Assembly (NCBI RefSeq): GCF_028554725.1
Contig: NC_071671.1
Location: 29,078,001 to 29,142,000 of the forward strand
DNA length: 64,000 bases
Direction: 5' to 3'
Origin: Zeugodacus cucurbitae
Lineage: Eukaryota; Arthropoda; Insecta; Diptera; Tephritidae
Of the stretch, positions 8,527 through 18,239 are shown one piece after another. Position 1 is the first letter of the stretch, and every line of letters begins with the position of its first letter. The notes under the pieces are model-generated. The model was not told where the DNA came from. It did not search any database and worked only from the letters and a program-made list of their open reading frames with translations. Position numbers and translations under genes: made by a program.

Positions 8527-11493
8527 ATGAGAAACCCCCCTTTTGATGACGACCACGGCAAACGTATAAAGGACTATGATTTAAGGGCATGCACCTGGAA
8601 TGTCCGGACCCTTAATTGGGAAGGTGCCTCTACCCAGCTGGTTGATGTCCTCGTAAGAGTAAAGGCTGACATCACCGCAATCCAAGAAATGCGATGGACG
8701 GGACAAGGACGGAAGAAGGTGGGTCCTTGTGACATCTACTACAGCGGCCATATAAAGGAGCGCAAATTCGGTGTGGGATTCGTGGTGGGAGAGAGACTCC
8801 GTCGTCGAGTCCTGGCATTCACTCCGGTGGATGAACGTCTAGCCACAATCCGCATCAAAGCGAGGTTCTTCAACATATCGCTGATTTGCGCCCACGCCCC
8901 GACGGAAGAAAAGGACGATGTGACCAAAGATACCTTCTATGAGCGCCTAGAACGTACCTATGAGCGCTGCCCCCGCCACGATGTCAAAATCGTGCTTGGC
9001 GATTTCAACGCTAGGGTGGGTAAAGAAGGTGTCTTTGGCACAACAGTCGGAAAATTCAGCCTCCATGACGAAACATCACCAAACGGTCTGAGGCTGATCG
9101 ACTTCGCCGGGGCCCGAAATATGGTCATCTGTAGCACTAGATTCCAGCATAAGAAAATCCATCAAGCTACTTGGCTGTCCCCGGATCGAATCACTCGCAA
9201 CCAGATCGATCATGTTGTGATAGATGGACGACATGTCTCCAGTGTTTTTGATGTGCGTACGCTTCGTGGTCCCAACATCGACTCGGACCACTATCTTGTA
9301 GCAGCTAAGATACGCACCCGCCTCTGTGTAGAAAAGCGCACACGTCAACAAACACAAGGAAGGTTCGACATCGAGAAGCTGCAATCACAACCGACAGCCG
9401 AACGATTTTCTACTCGACTTGCACTCCTGCTCTCTGAGAGCACTCATCAGCATCTCGGTATAAGGGAGCTGTGGGACGGCATATCAAACTCCTTACGTAC
9501 AGCTGCAACCGAAACCATTGGCTTTCGGAAAAGCCAAAAAAACAGCTGGTATGATGAGGATTGTCGTCTCGCAGTGGAGAGAAAACAGACTGCTTACCTC
9601 GCAATGTTGCGGTCGACCGCAACACGAGCGGGATGGGAAAGATACCGAGAGCTGAAGAGGGAAGCGAGACGCATTTGCAGAAAAAGAAAGAAAGAGGCAG
9701 AAATGCGTGAGTATGAAGAGCTTGACAAGCTGGCCGACAGGGGTAATGCTCGAAAATTTTACGAAAAGATCCGGCGACTAACTGAAGGTTTCAAGACCGG
9801 AGCACACTCCTGTAGGACCCCCAGTGGTGATCTAGTGGTTGATGACCAGAGTATACTGTGTTTGTGGAGGGAACACTTCTCCAGCCTGCTGAATGGCAGT
9901 GAAACTACAACACCAGGAGATGGCGAAGCCGATTCCCCAATCGACGACGATGGAACAGATGTTCCATTGCCCGACCGTGAAGAAATAAGAATAGCAATTA
10001 CCCGCTTGAAGAACAACAAGGCGGCGGGGGCCGATGGATTGCCGGCCGAGCTATTCAAATACGGCGGCGAAGAGCTGATAAGGTGCATGCATCAGCTTCT
10101 TTGCGAAATATGGTCGGAAGAAAGCATGCCCGACGATTGGAATCTCAGTGTACTCTGCCCAATCCACAAAAAGGGAGACCCCACAATCTGCGCCAACTAT
10201 CGTGGGATAAGCCTCCTTAACATCGCTTATAAGGTTCTATCGAGCGTACTGTGTGAAAGACTAAAGCCCACCGTCAACAAACTGATTGGACCTTATCAGT
10301 GTGGCTTTAGACCTGGAAAATCAACAACTGACCAGATATTCACCATGCGCCAAATCTTGGAGAAGACCCGTGAAAAAAGGATCGACACACACCATCTATT
10401 TGTCGACTTTAAAGCTGCTTTCGACAGCACGAAAAGGAACTGCCTTTATGCCGCGATGTCTGAATTTGGTATCCCCGCAAAACTAATACGGCTGTGTAAG
10501 TTGACGTTGAGCAACACCAAAAGCTCCGTCAGGATCGGGAAGGACCTCTCCGAGCCGTTCCATACCAAACGAGGTTTCAGACAAGGTGACTCGCTATCGT
10601 GCGACTTCTTTAACTTGATGCTGGAGAAAATTATAAGAGCTGCAGAGCTAAATAGAGAAGGTACAATCTTCTACAAGAGTGTACAGCTCCTGGCGTACGC
10701 CGATGATATTGATATCATCGGAAACAACACCCGCGCCGTTAGTTCTGCTTTTTCCCGCCTGGATAAGGAAGCGAAGCGAATGGGTCTGGTGGTGAACGAG
10801 GACAAGACGAAATATCTCCTGTCATCAAACAAACAGTCAGCGCATTCGCGTCTTGGCTCCCACGTCACTGTTGACAGTCATAACTTTGAAGTTGTAGATA
10901 ATTTCGTATACCTAGGAACCAACATTAACACCGATAATAATGTCAGCCTTGAAATCCAACGCAGAATCACTCTTGCCAACAGGTGCTACTATGGACTGAG
11001 TAGGCAATTGAAAAGTAAAGTCCTCTCTCGACGAACAAAAACTAAACTCTACAAGTCCCTCATCATTCCCGTCCTACTTTATGGTGCAGAAGCGTGGACG
11101 GTGTCAACATCCGATGAGACGGCACTAGGAGTTTTCGAGAGAAAGGTTTTGCGGAAGATTTACGGTCCCTTAAACATTGGCAACGGCGAATACCGCAGAA
11201 GATGGAATGATGAGCTGTATGTGTTGTTCGACGACATAGACATAGTCCAGCGAATAAAAAGACAGCGGCTACGCTGGCTGGGTCATGTTGTTCGAATGGA
11301 TGAAAGTGCCCCAGCTCTGAAAGTTTTCGATGCAGTACCCGCTGGTGGAAGCCGAGGAAGAGGGAGACCTCCACTCCGGTGGAAGGACCAGGTGGAGAAG
11401 GACCTGTCTTCACTTGGTATTACCAATTGGCGCCAAACCGCCAAAAGGAGAGATGCGTGGCGCACTGTTGTGGACTCGGCTATAACCGCGTAA
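8527..11493 (+). CDS. RTE-clade LINE polyprotein: endonuclease and reverse transcriptase
   Basis: An uninterrupted 988-codon ORF counted from the first ATG at 8527. The frame stays open to a GTG at 8503, with a stop just before that. The N-terminal 260 residues are an apurinic-like endonuclease of the exonuclease-endonuclease-phosphatase fold: ACTWNVRTLN near residue 20, IQEMRW with the catalytic Glu, LGDFNARVG, and the terminal SDH near residue 253. The enzyme nicks target DNA to prime reverse transcription. The RT domain spans about residues 480-770, with ADGLPAELFKYGG, FVDFKAAFDS and the active-site YADD near residue 724. The C-terminal part (GVFERKVLRKIYG, RLRWLGHVVRM, RGRPPLRW) matches the conserved tail of RTE proteins. 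Size is normal for the clade (about 1000 residues). The protein could be functional; expression is not shown by sequence alone. Confidence 0.95.
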   Translation: MRNPPFDDDHGKRIKDYDLRACTWNVRTLNWEGASTQLVDVLVRVKADITAIQEMRWTGQGRKKVGPCDIYYSGHIKERKFGVGFVVGERLRRRVLAFTPVDERLATIRIKARFFNISLICAHAPTEEKDDVTKDTFYERLERTYERCPRHDVKIVLGDFNARVGKEGVFGTTVGKFSLHDETSPNGLRLIDFAGARNMVICSTRFQHKKIHQATWLSPDRITRNQIDHVVIDGRHVSSVFDVRTLRGPNIDSDHYLVAAKIRTRLCVEKRTRQQTQGRFDIEKLQSQPTAERFSTRLALLLSESTHQHLGIRELWDGISNSLRTAATETIGFRKSQKNSWYDEDCRLAVERKQTAYLAMLRSTATRAGWERYRELKREARRICRKRKKEAEMREYEELDKLADRGNARKFYEKIRRLTEGFKTGAHSCRTPSGDLVVDDQSILCLWREHFSSLLNGSETTTPGDGEADSPIDDDGTDVPLPDREEIRIAITRLKNNKAAGADGLPAELFKYGGEELIRCMHQLLCEIWSEESMPDDWNLSVLCPIHKKGDPTICANYRGISLLNIAYKVLSSVLCERLKPTVNKLIGPYQCGFRPGKSTTDQIFTMRQILEKTREKRIDTHHLFVDFKAAFDSTKRNCLYAAMSEFGIPAKLIRLCKLTLSNTKSSVRIGKDLSEPFHTKRGFRQGDSLSCDFFNLMLEKIIRAAELNREGTIFYKSVQLLAYADDIDIIGNNTRAVSSAFSRLDKEAKRMGLVVNEDKTKYLLSSNKQSAHSRLGSHVTVDSHNFEVVDNFVYLGTNINTDNNVSLEIQRRITLANRCYYGLSRQLKSKVLSRRTKTKLYKSLIIPVLLYGAEAWTVSTSDETALGVFERKVLRKIYGPLNIGNGEYRRRWNDELYVLFDDIDIVQRIKRQRLRWLGHVVRMDESAPALKVFDAVPAGGSRGRGRPPLRWKDQVEKDLSSLGITNWRQTAKRRDAWRTVVDSAITA

Positions 11494-11498
11494 GCGGT
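11479..11498 (+). other. 3' hairpin overlapping the LINE stop codon
   Basis: AACCGC-GTAA-GCGGTT forms a 6-bp stem with a GTAA (GNRA-type) loop, and the TAA stop codon lies inside that loop. Subfamily B copies have the version AACCG..CGGTT around the same stop. LINE RNAs of several clades use a 3' stem-loop for recognition by their own reverse transcriptase, which is a plausible role. Confidence 0.6.
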
Positions 11499-11520
11499 TT
11501 CTACGCCAGTTAAGAAGAAG

Positions 11521-11528
11521 AATGAGAG
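11521..11528. repeat. Target duplication of LINE L2, right copy
   Basis: AATGAGAG directly after the AAG tail; identical to 8252-8259. Confidence 0.88.
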
Positions 11529-12300
11529 TCTCACCTAAAAAATCGAAGTTTTTTAAAACCCAAGTGGAGTTTCTAGGGTTTCTTGTTTCTAACACAGGTA
11601 TTAGAACCTGCCCAGATAAAATCCGTGATATTGTTAATTACGAACCTCCCCAAACTTTTCGAGCGTTGCGTTCATTTCTGAGATTGTCAGGATATTATAG
11701 GCGTTTTATAAAAGACTATACTGCAATCGTCAAACCTTTGACAGTCTACCTTCGTGGAGAAAACGGACAAGTAGGTTCACGTTATTCAAAAAATGTGAGA
11801 ATTGACTTTAGCCCTCAAGCAGTTCAAGCTTTTGAATGAATAAAACAAATATTAGCTTCCGAAGATGTTTTATTTCAATACCCAAATTATAATCAACCTT
11901 TTGAGCTGGCAACAGATGCCTCTTCTACTGCTTTAGGTGCAGTTTTGTCTCAAAAGGGTCGCCCAATTACCATGATTTCACGAACGCTCTCAGCTACCGA
12001 TTAAAATTATGCTACTAACGAACGTGAGCTACTGTCGATTGTATGGGCATTGAAAAAGCTTCGCCACTATTTGTATAGAATAAAAAATATAAACATTTTT
12101 ACCGACCATCAGTCGCTCATATTCGCAATGTCTGAAAAAAACACAAATGCGAAAATGAAAAGATGGCGAGCGTTCATAGAAGAGTTTGCACCTAGTTTTC
12201 ATTTTAAGCCGGGAAAAGACAACAAAGTCGCCGATGCGCTTTCTAGACAATTCTGCAACAATTTAAGTGAAGCACCTTCAAATGAAACTATGCACAGTGA
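11522..12300 (+). pseudogene. RT thumb/connection and RNase H of gypsy-1
   Basis: Continuation of the gypsy-1 polymerase after the nested LINE. It opens with MRVSPKKSKFF, then LRSFLRLSGYYRRFIKDY, the typical gypsy RT-to-RNase H connection. The RNase H domain shows ATDASSTALGAVLSQ near 11905-11955 and FTDHQSLIFA, followed by KPGKDNKVADALSRQ near 12210-12250. Stops at about 11837 and 12003 interrupt it. In the family this region removes the RNA strand during reverse transcription. Confidence 0.9.
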
Positions 12301-12594
12301 AGAATCCTTAAGTAGCGTTATCAAAACTGTCAATTGTCCTATTAACCAATTTAGAAACCAGTTAATGATTTCTAAGTCTAATTCTTTTAGCCAAAATACA
12401 AAAATCCTTTTTAAACTGATACGTCACACAATCACTTTCGATACTCTTAAAAATCTTATTGAATGCCTAAAATACATATCAATCCTAACGTTACCAACGG
12501 AATTTTTACGATCTCCATACTCTAGCACAAACACAAAATGAAATAATATCGGCTTTTCCTGGCATTAAATTTATTCACACTCAGCTTCTCTTAA

Positions 12595-12985
12595 TTGATA
12601 TCGATGGAGCACAATCGAGCTCACCGAGGCTTACACGAAAACTATCGCCAGATTTCTAGTGAATACTATTTTCCAAACATAAAAAAATTATTGAAATCAA
12701 CAATAGCAAATTGATAGACCGTCATCTTTCACAACTGTCAGGAGGAAAAGTTAAGATTCATAAGGAAAAAATTATCTGAAACTCAAGAAAAAACTCTGCA
12801 AAGAATCATTCAAGGGAAAACTGCTAAAACATATACCCGTGGAGAAAAGGTTTTCATAAGGCGAAACAAAAGACTTGGAAATAAATTTGATAAGGTGTTT
12901 GTTGAAAAGATAATCGAAAAAGATCTTAGCACGACAGTTCTAATGAATGGCACGAAAATTCATAAAAGTCCTCTTCGTTAGAAAT
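12595..12985 (+). pseudogene. Integrase remnants of gypsy-1 (core deleted)
   Basis: Two pieces of integrase remain. The first (about 12605-12760) encodes the zinc-binding HHCC region: EHNRAHRGLH, then SSEYYFPNIKKL, with the cysteine pair degraded. The second (about 12770-12981) encodes a C-terminal domain with YTRGEKVFIRRN and ends at a TAG near 12979. The catalytic DDE core that should lie between them is missing, so the element cannot integrate by itself. Confidence 0.8.
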
Positions 12986-13370
12986 AAAATGTTGTTGTTT
13001 CCTATATCATCTCTTACAAAAACAAACTAAATACAAAAAATCACAAAGTTATAAAAATTAAAAATCCGCGACGTTGAATTAATCGAGGGATATGTATGTA
13101 CGTGCATAAATAAACCACTTGCTAATTTTTTAAATTATCACCATAGTCTTTATGTCAAAATTTAATTATTGTTTATTTTAATATGAATTTGTTTAGTTTT
13201 TTTTAACATTTATATTACCTTAACCTTAACGTAATTATACCTAACAAAAATTAAGCTAAAAGTTTTGTAAAGCTTAAGCCAAGCAATTATGTCGCCCCTT
13301 CAACATATGTTCAACAAAATTCTAATGTAAGAAATGCAGTACTTCACCGAATCGAGGACGCTTCGAGATT
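12986..13370. other. Gypsy-1 3' untranslated region
   Basis: No env-like frame is seen. The region is AT-rich and ends at the polypurine tract. Confidence 0.55.
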
Positions 13371-13371
13371 T

Positions 13372-13382
13372 AAGAGGGGAAT
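13372..13382 (+). promoter_or_regulatory. Polypurine tract of gypsy-1
   Basis: AAGAGGGGAAT immediately before the 3' LTR start AGTTAAC; the usual plus-strand primer position. Confidence 0.75.
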
Positions 13383-13862
13383 AGTTAACAAATTTAACTA
13401 ACATAAGATAAATTGGTCAGCTAACATAACATAAACTGCTACTAATGCTACGCAAGTTCATGCTGAGCTCTTCATGCTGTAATGATTGCTACGTTCATTT
13501 GCATATCAATATCTACTCTTTATCATTATTATCACCAACTAGAGCGCATAGCAACTGAGTAACTCTTTGATGGGTGACATTCGAAAAGTCATGTAAAAAA
13601 ACCCTGAAGTGTTACGGTACCATTAGAAGTTGTAGTTGCAGTCATAAAGGTGCTCACAGCAAGATCACCTGAGGAGTAAGATCATATAGCAACAGCGAGA
13701 GTTTACCTCGTATAAAGGGAGCCATTAATTACTTGTTGCTGCACCAACACAGAAATGCAGAGAAATATATGCTTTGGCTTAGTTAGGGCAGATGTAATGT
13801 AGAAGTGAAACTGTGAACATCAAGAATAAATAATTGGAATATAAATGACAACTTGTTTAACT
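13383..13862 (+). repeat. 3' LTR of gypsy-1
   Basis: 480 bp, starting AGTTAAC and ending TTTAACT, and followed by the duplicated target TACA. It carries about 25 bp near its start that the 5' LTR lacks, and lacks a 6-bp 'gggctt'-like repeat present in the 5' LTR near 5419. Confidence 0.93.
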
Positions 13863-13866
13863 TACA

Positions 13867-14043
13867 TGTTATAAAAATTAATATTTATTATCAAATATAA
13901 CAATTAAAACTTTCTTCTTGAGTCTTTTTGCTTGAGATCTAAACTGTTTTCGTCGAGGAGATTTCTTATTGCTGCCCTGCAGACATCAATTACATGTTAA
14001 AATCTATAATTTTTAATTACATTTGGTTAAAAAACTAACTGAC
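13867..14043. other. Unassigned flank with a small minus-strand frame
   Basis: Between gypsy-1 and the jockey fragment. A minus-strand open frame at about 13915-13995 reads VIDVCRAAIRNLLDENSLDL and ends at a stop. Composition looks protein-like but the frame is short and no family is recognised. Confidence 0.3.
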
Positions 14044-14503
14044 TTCTTCACTTGATGCTAAGCTTCGCTGGAAACAGCATGTCAAGAAAAAAGGGGTGAG
14101 CTTGATCTAAAATTTGCCATGTTTTACCATCTAGTCGGTAGACGATCCATGATTTCAATCGAAAACAATCTGTTTATATATAATCAAGTATTAAAGCCAA
14201 TTTAGGCCTATGGAGCTCAACTATGGGGTTGCTCAAGTCAAAACTGTATTGCTTGCATTCAGCGCTTCCAAAATTAGGTACTAAGAAGTATAGTTAATGC
14301 TCCTTGGTATATTAGATTTGCTGACCTTCACCGTGATCTTGGTGTGAATTCAGTAGTAAACGAAATAACCAAACTTGCAAGGACTCACGAAATGAGGCTT
14401 ATACAGCATATAAATGAAAAGGCATCCAGACTCTTCGGAACTGCTGAGCGAGAAAACCGACTGAAACGTAAGAGGCCCTCAGACGTAGCAAGACAACTGT
14501 AGC
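14044..14503 (+). pseudogene. Jockey-clade LINE, reverse-transcriptase C-terminal fragment
   Basis: The plus-strand frame reads LDAKLRWKQHVKKK, then, with breaks, YNQVLKPI.AYGAQLWG and VLRSIVNAPWYIRFADLHRDLG, ending at a TAG near 14501. This is the conserved C-terminal segment after the RT domain in jockey-type LINEs ('YGIQLWG', 'IVNAPWY', 'LH.DL'). The 5' part of the element is missing. The sequence to about 14600 may be its 3' UTR. It is distinct from the RTE family that dominates the window. Confidence 0.82.
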
Positions 14504-14605
14504 AGCAACTGAATTTCTCTAACATATAGCTTTTAATTATTATTTTTAACTTATTAGAATTGAATTGTTGTTAGTATTTAATCATTGTATACAAATACAA
14601 TACAA

Positions 14606-15807
14606 AACAAGTAAGGAAGGGATAAGTTCGGGTGTAACCGAACATTTTATACTCTCGCAATTTATTTATTTAACTTTATTTATATTATATAATACACAAT
14701 TTGACCCACATATTCGTCATATATATTGTATAAAGTCCATTGAAAGTTGGAAACCATAATATTAGGTTAGAAGCACCGAGGTCCTCGTGTTCGATATATG
14801 GGGCCTTAAAAACCTATGGTCCGATTTCGGCGATTTTTAGAATGGGGCTGCCACACTATTAACATAGTATTTGTGCAAAGTTCTGCACCGATATCTTCAC
14901 TAGTGCTTACTTTATATACTGTAAAGTAAACGATTCAGATTGTGTTCAAAGTTCTGGTATATAGGAAGTAGGCGTTGTTGTGAAGCGATTTGGCCTATTT
15001 TCACAACATATCATTGGGATGTAAGGAAACTATTACAAACCAAGTTTCATGGAAATCGGTCAAGTAGTTCCTGATTAATGTTTTGACCCATAAGTGGGCG
15101 ACGCCACCCCCATTTTCAATTTTGTGAAAAAATCTGAGTGCAGCTTCCATCTGCCATTTCTTATGTGAAATTTAGCTTTTCTGACGTTTTTCGTTAGTGA
15201 GTTACCCACTTTTAGTAATTTTCAACCTAACTGTTGTATGGGATGTGGGCGTGGTTATGATCCGATTTCTTTCATTTTTGGACTGTATTAGGAAGTGGCT
15301 AAAAAAACGACTGCAGAAAGTTTGGTTTATATAGCTCTATTGGTTTGCGAGATATGTACAAAAAACTTAGTAGGGGGCGGGGCCACGCCCACTTCCCCAA
15401 AAAACTTACATCCAAATATGCCCCTTCATAGTGCGATCCTTCATACCAAATTATATTTCCATAGCTTTATTTACGGCTTAGTTATGGCACTTTATGTGTT
15501 TTCGTTTTTCGCCATTTTGTGGGCGTGGCAGTGGTCCGATTTTGCTCATTTTCGAAAGCAACCTTCCTATGGTGCCAAGATATAAGTGTGCCAAGTTTCA
15601 TCAAGATATCTCAATTTTTACTCAAGTTACAGCTTGCACAGACGGACAGACAGACATTCGGATTTGAACTCCACTCTTCACCCTGATCACTTTGGTATAT
15701 ATAACCCTATATCTAACTCGTTTAGTTTTGGGTGTTACAAACAACCGTTATGTGAACAAAACTATAATACTCTCTTTAGCAACATTTGTTGCGAGAGTAT
15801 AAAAAAA
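14606..15807 (-). repeat. Foldback-family copy, about 1.2 kb
   Basis: Starts with the family terminus AACAAGTAAGG and the hairpin-like 'gttcgggtgtaaccgaac', followed by 'atactctcgcaa'. It runs through blocks with 'gccacgcccac' to the opposite inner end 'ttgcgagagtataaaa' near 15790-15806. The inner ends are thus inverted copies of TATACTCTCGCAA. No protein is encoded; the open frames at 14565, 15295 and 15586 are shadows of the repeat. Confidence 0.8.
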
Positions 15808-15943
15808 ACTTGATTAGAGGCACTAAATTTTTTCGAAGAAAATGTCGATTAAAAACCAAAGTCTTACCTCACTTTTATCTATGTATATTTCTCGCGAATA
15901 CCGCATCAATAGTCGTACCTCCTTTTGTGGTAGGATCATTTCA

Positions 15944-16680
15944 TCCATTGATCATAAATTTCTCTCTGAGGAATGCCAGTAATGGTTCAGCTTCTGGCAA
16001 TGAGAAATTTACATTAAAATCTCCCGCAAGGAGTACCGGTTGTTCGCTATACTCTACTGGTTCTCCGATAATATCTGCAAAAGCTTGCGAACCTGCAGTT
16101 GACAACGGTAATAAAGCTTTACCGATGAACAATTTTATATCTCTCGTCGATAAATTTGGTGATATATAAATGGCAATTAGATTAAATTTTTTATTTTTAT
16201 TATTATGATTATCGCTAGGGTTCATTTTGCATTCTACCGCACACAAATCGCCAATTCTGGTTGATGTTGATATCGTCACATCAGCATCACTCGCGTACGG
16301 AGCCTTTATATCTAAATGAGGAGTGAGAATATGACATTTGTCTTGTTCATTGTGATAAATAGCAACACCTGAATTTCTTGTTTCATTTCGTTGAAATCTT
16401 ACAACGAAATCAAAATTTGGTACGGATACAGGAGGCTCGTTATCGTTCATAAATGTTTCTGATAACATCAAGATGTTTGTCTGTTTAAACACTCTATCTG
16501 AGAAATCATCAACATGAGCACGAAGACTTTGACAATTGAATAATATTATTGATAAACATTTTCTTGTGCTAAGAAACTCGAATAATTCTTTTTCTAAGGT
16601 GACAATTGGATTTCGGCGTAATTGCTCCCAATGCCATGATAAAATTTTTTCTGTTTGTTCACTGGGATAATGTAAATTTG
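15944..16680 (-). pseudogene. Endonuclease (EEP fold) fragment, Helentron-like
   Basis: A minus-strand coding segment, open from about 16680 down to 15944. It reads IILFNCQSLRAHVDDFSDRV, then TNILMLSETFMND (catalytic Glu), SGVAIYHNE, FNLIAIYISPN and VLLAGDFNVNF (Asp/Asn motif). This is an endonuclease-exonuclease-phosphatase domain without the closing SDH part. Opening with 'N.QSLR..' and coupling to a preceding basic helical segment (KILSWHWEQLRRN) is typical of the endonuclease fused to Helentron/Helitron2 Rep-helicase proteins. That assignment is an inference; a LINE origin is the alternative. The frame ends at 15944 without a continuation. Confidence 0.6.
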
Positions 16681-16765
16681 GTGGTTGACAAACTTACGTG
16701 CACGCATATACAAATGTAAGTTTTGTGTTTTTTCAATGACATATAAACATGTACATATGTATGTT
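16678..16765. repeat. Direct repeat, copy 1
   Basis: About 85 bp starting 'ggtggttgacaaacttacgt' recur at 17207-17292 with a few differences. The copies are about 530 bp apart and both include the palindromic 'acatacatatgtatgt'-type motif at their ends. Confidence 0.75.
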
Positions 16766-17206
16766 TTGTAGTACATTTCTTCTAAAATCTTCGTTGCCCC
16801 GACAACGAATGACCGCAAATAGTAATTTTTTTTGTCACAGACTTGTAATTAGTGTCGCGTTTTCGCAGGCAAAGAGGTCCATGTCCCCAACTCATATTCT
16901 TATGGATTGTTTTATGTCTTGATTCTTACTAAAATCAATTGTAGTATATTAATATTTGGCATCATATATTAGTAGAATATTTAAAAACATTTAATTATTT
17001 ATATTTGCTAATAGTAAGTCTCTCTCGACTTACTCTGTAAATTTCGATGTGTCGAAAAATTGATGGCCGCCTGCGCGACGCTACATTGTGTTGTTGGTAG
17101 AAAATCGGCTTGTCGTAAATATGTATGAATATGTATTAGCATGCAAACATATCGACATAAATTTTTGGCGATTGTTGTTTTTGTAGAACATTGCTTTTGA
17201 TTTCTG

Positions 17207-17292
17207 GTGGTTGACAACCTTACGTGCACGCATATACAAATGTAAGTTTGTGTGTTTGTTCAATGACATATTAACATACATATGTATGTTTA
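17207..17292. repeat. Direct repeat, copy 2
   Basis: Second copy of the 16678-16765 repeat, starting 'ggtggttgacaaccttacgt'. It may mark the ends of a solo-type or duplicated element; no target duplication was identified. Confidence 0.75.
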
Positions 17293-17690
17293 TGCATAAT
17301 GTTGCTGTTGCGCAACAATTATCGCAACTGTTCTGAAGAATAAGAAGTATAACTTCAATAAGAAAAAAATAAAAAAAATTCAGACAAAAAATATTATTTT
17401 GTATTTATTCTTAACGATCAATCTCTTGTGATGTCATTTTGATTATAAATTCTTTCACAAATTTTTTGAGGAATGGCATTTCAGACTAAGCTGGTTTAAT
17501 GATTATAATCTGATTAACTCAATTCTAGTTCCAAATTGTTGTGCATTTACATAAACCTTAGGAGTAAGTTATTCTCGTATCTTATCTTACTTTGTAAGTT
17601 CTCATTATTTATTAAGTTAGCCAAGCAAACAGTTTCTAAATTATTGTGTCGTTGAATGAAATGGTATAAAACACCAGTTGTACGTGGCGT
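17293..17690. other. Unassigned AT-rich sequence
   Basis: No gene or known repeat is recognised. Confidence 0.4.
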
Positions 17691-18190
17691 AATAGTTTTG
17701 TTCTCATTACGGTTGTTTGTGTCACCTAGAACTTAAAGAGTTAGATATCGGGTTATAAATACCAAAATGATCAGGATGAATAGCGTTGAAATCCGGATGT
17801 CTGTATGTCCGTGAAAAATAAAAATTGGTACAAAGGATCGCACACTGAAATTTGTATATATAATTATAAATGGGCGGGGCTCCGACAACTTATGGGCCAA
17901 AAACCATATCCCAGAAACTACTCAACCGATTTTACCGAAATTCGGTTCAAATCATTTCCTGGACATCCATATTCTATATTTGGAAATGGCAAAATCGGTT
18001 TACAACACCGCTTACTTCCTATATACCACAATTCGTTCTCTTTACAATATATAAGATATCGGAACAAAACTTTACACTTTATTCCTAGTGTAGCATTGCC
18101 CGTATAAAAATGACCAAATCGGACTATAACTTTTCAAGGCCCCAATTATCGAACATTTGCGACTAACTTTTTCTTCAAAATATCACGCCA
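17691..18190 (+). repeat. Foldback-family fragment
   Basis: Contains 'cggttgtttgtgtcacc', 'gaaatccggatgtctgt', 'gggccaaaaaccatatc' and 'ttttcaaggcccc', in the same order as the other copies, but internally deleted and without the outer terminus. Confidence 0.7.
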
Positions 18191-18239
18191 ATATTTCTTG
18201 TATATCGATTAGGGAGGAACATTTCATTCATTCAGGGCA

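Larger units (their letters stand above)
8260..11520 (+). mobile_element. Full-length RTE-type LINE L2 (subfamily A)
   Basis: A 3261-bp non-LTR retrotransposon flanked by the 8-bp duplication AATGAGAG. The 5' end GATGGAGTCATATG is shared with copies at 40890, 60514 (reverse) and, in a variant form, at the window end. It has a leader of about 267 bp, one long ORF, a hairpin overlapping the stop codon, and a 3' tail of AAG repeats. A single endonuclease-RT ORF, a short 3' UTR and a microsatellite tail are the hallmarks of the RTE clade, which includes BovB. This is the only copy here with an undisrupted ORF. Confidence 0.95.
5049..13866 (+). mobile_element. Gypsy-family LTR retrotransposon 1 (with target duplications)
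   Basis: A complete LTR-element frame: 5' LTR, tRNA-Lys-type primer site, gag, protease, reverse transcriptase/RNase H, integrase remnants, polypurine tract and 3' LTR. The 4-bp duplication TACA sits at 5049-5052 and 13863-13866, and the following bases TACATG fit the alternating purine/pyrimidine target preference known for gypsy elements. Both LTRs start AGTTAA and end TTAACT, as in the 17.6/297/Tom group, which the Gag also resembles. Coding parts are broken by stops and frameshifts, the integrase core is missing, and a 3.26-kb LINE plus its duplication sits inside RT. Without that LINE the element is about 5.5 kb. No env is seen. Confidence 0.93.

Noticed and set aside
8342..11595. Opposite-strand open frames within the LINE copies
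   Set aside because: They are antisense shadows produced by the codon bias of the LINE ORF; the same pattern appears in every copy.
13383..13415. Placing the gypsy-1 LTR start at the shared 'gtcagctaac' (5062/13416)
   Set aside because: The polypurine tract, AGTTAA/TTAACT ends and TACA duplications all agree on the starts at 5053 and 13383 instead.
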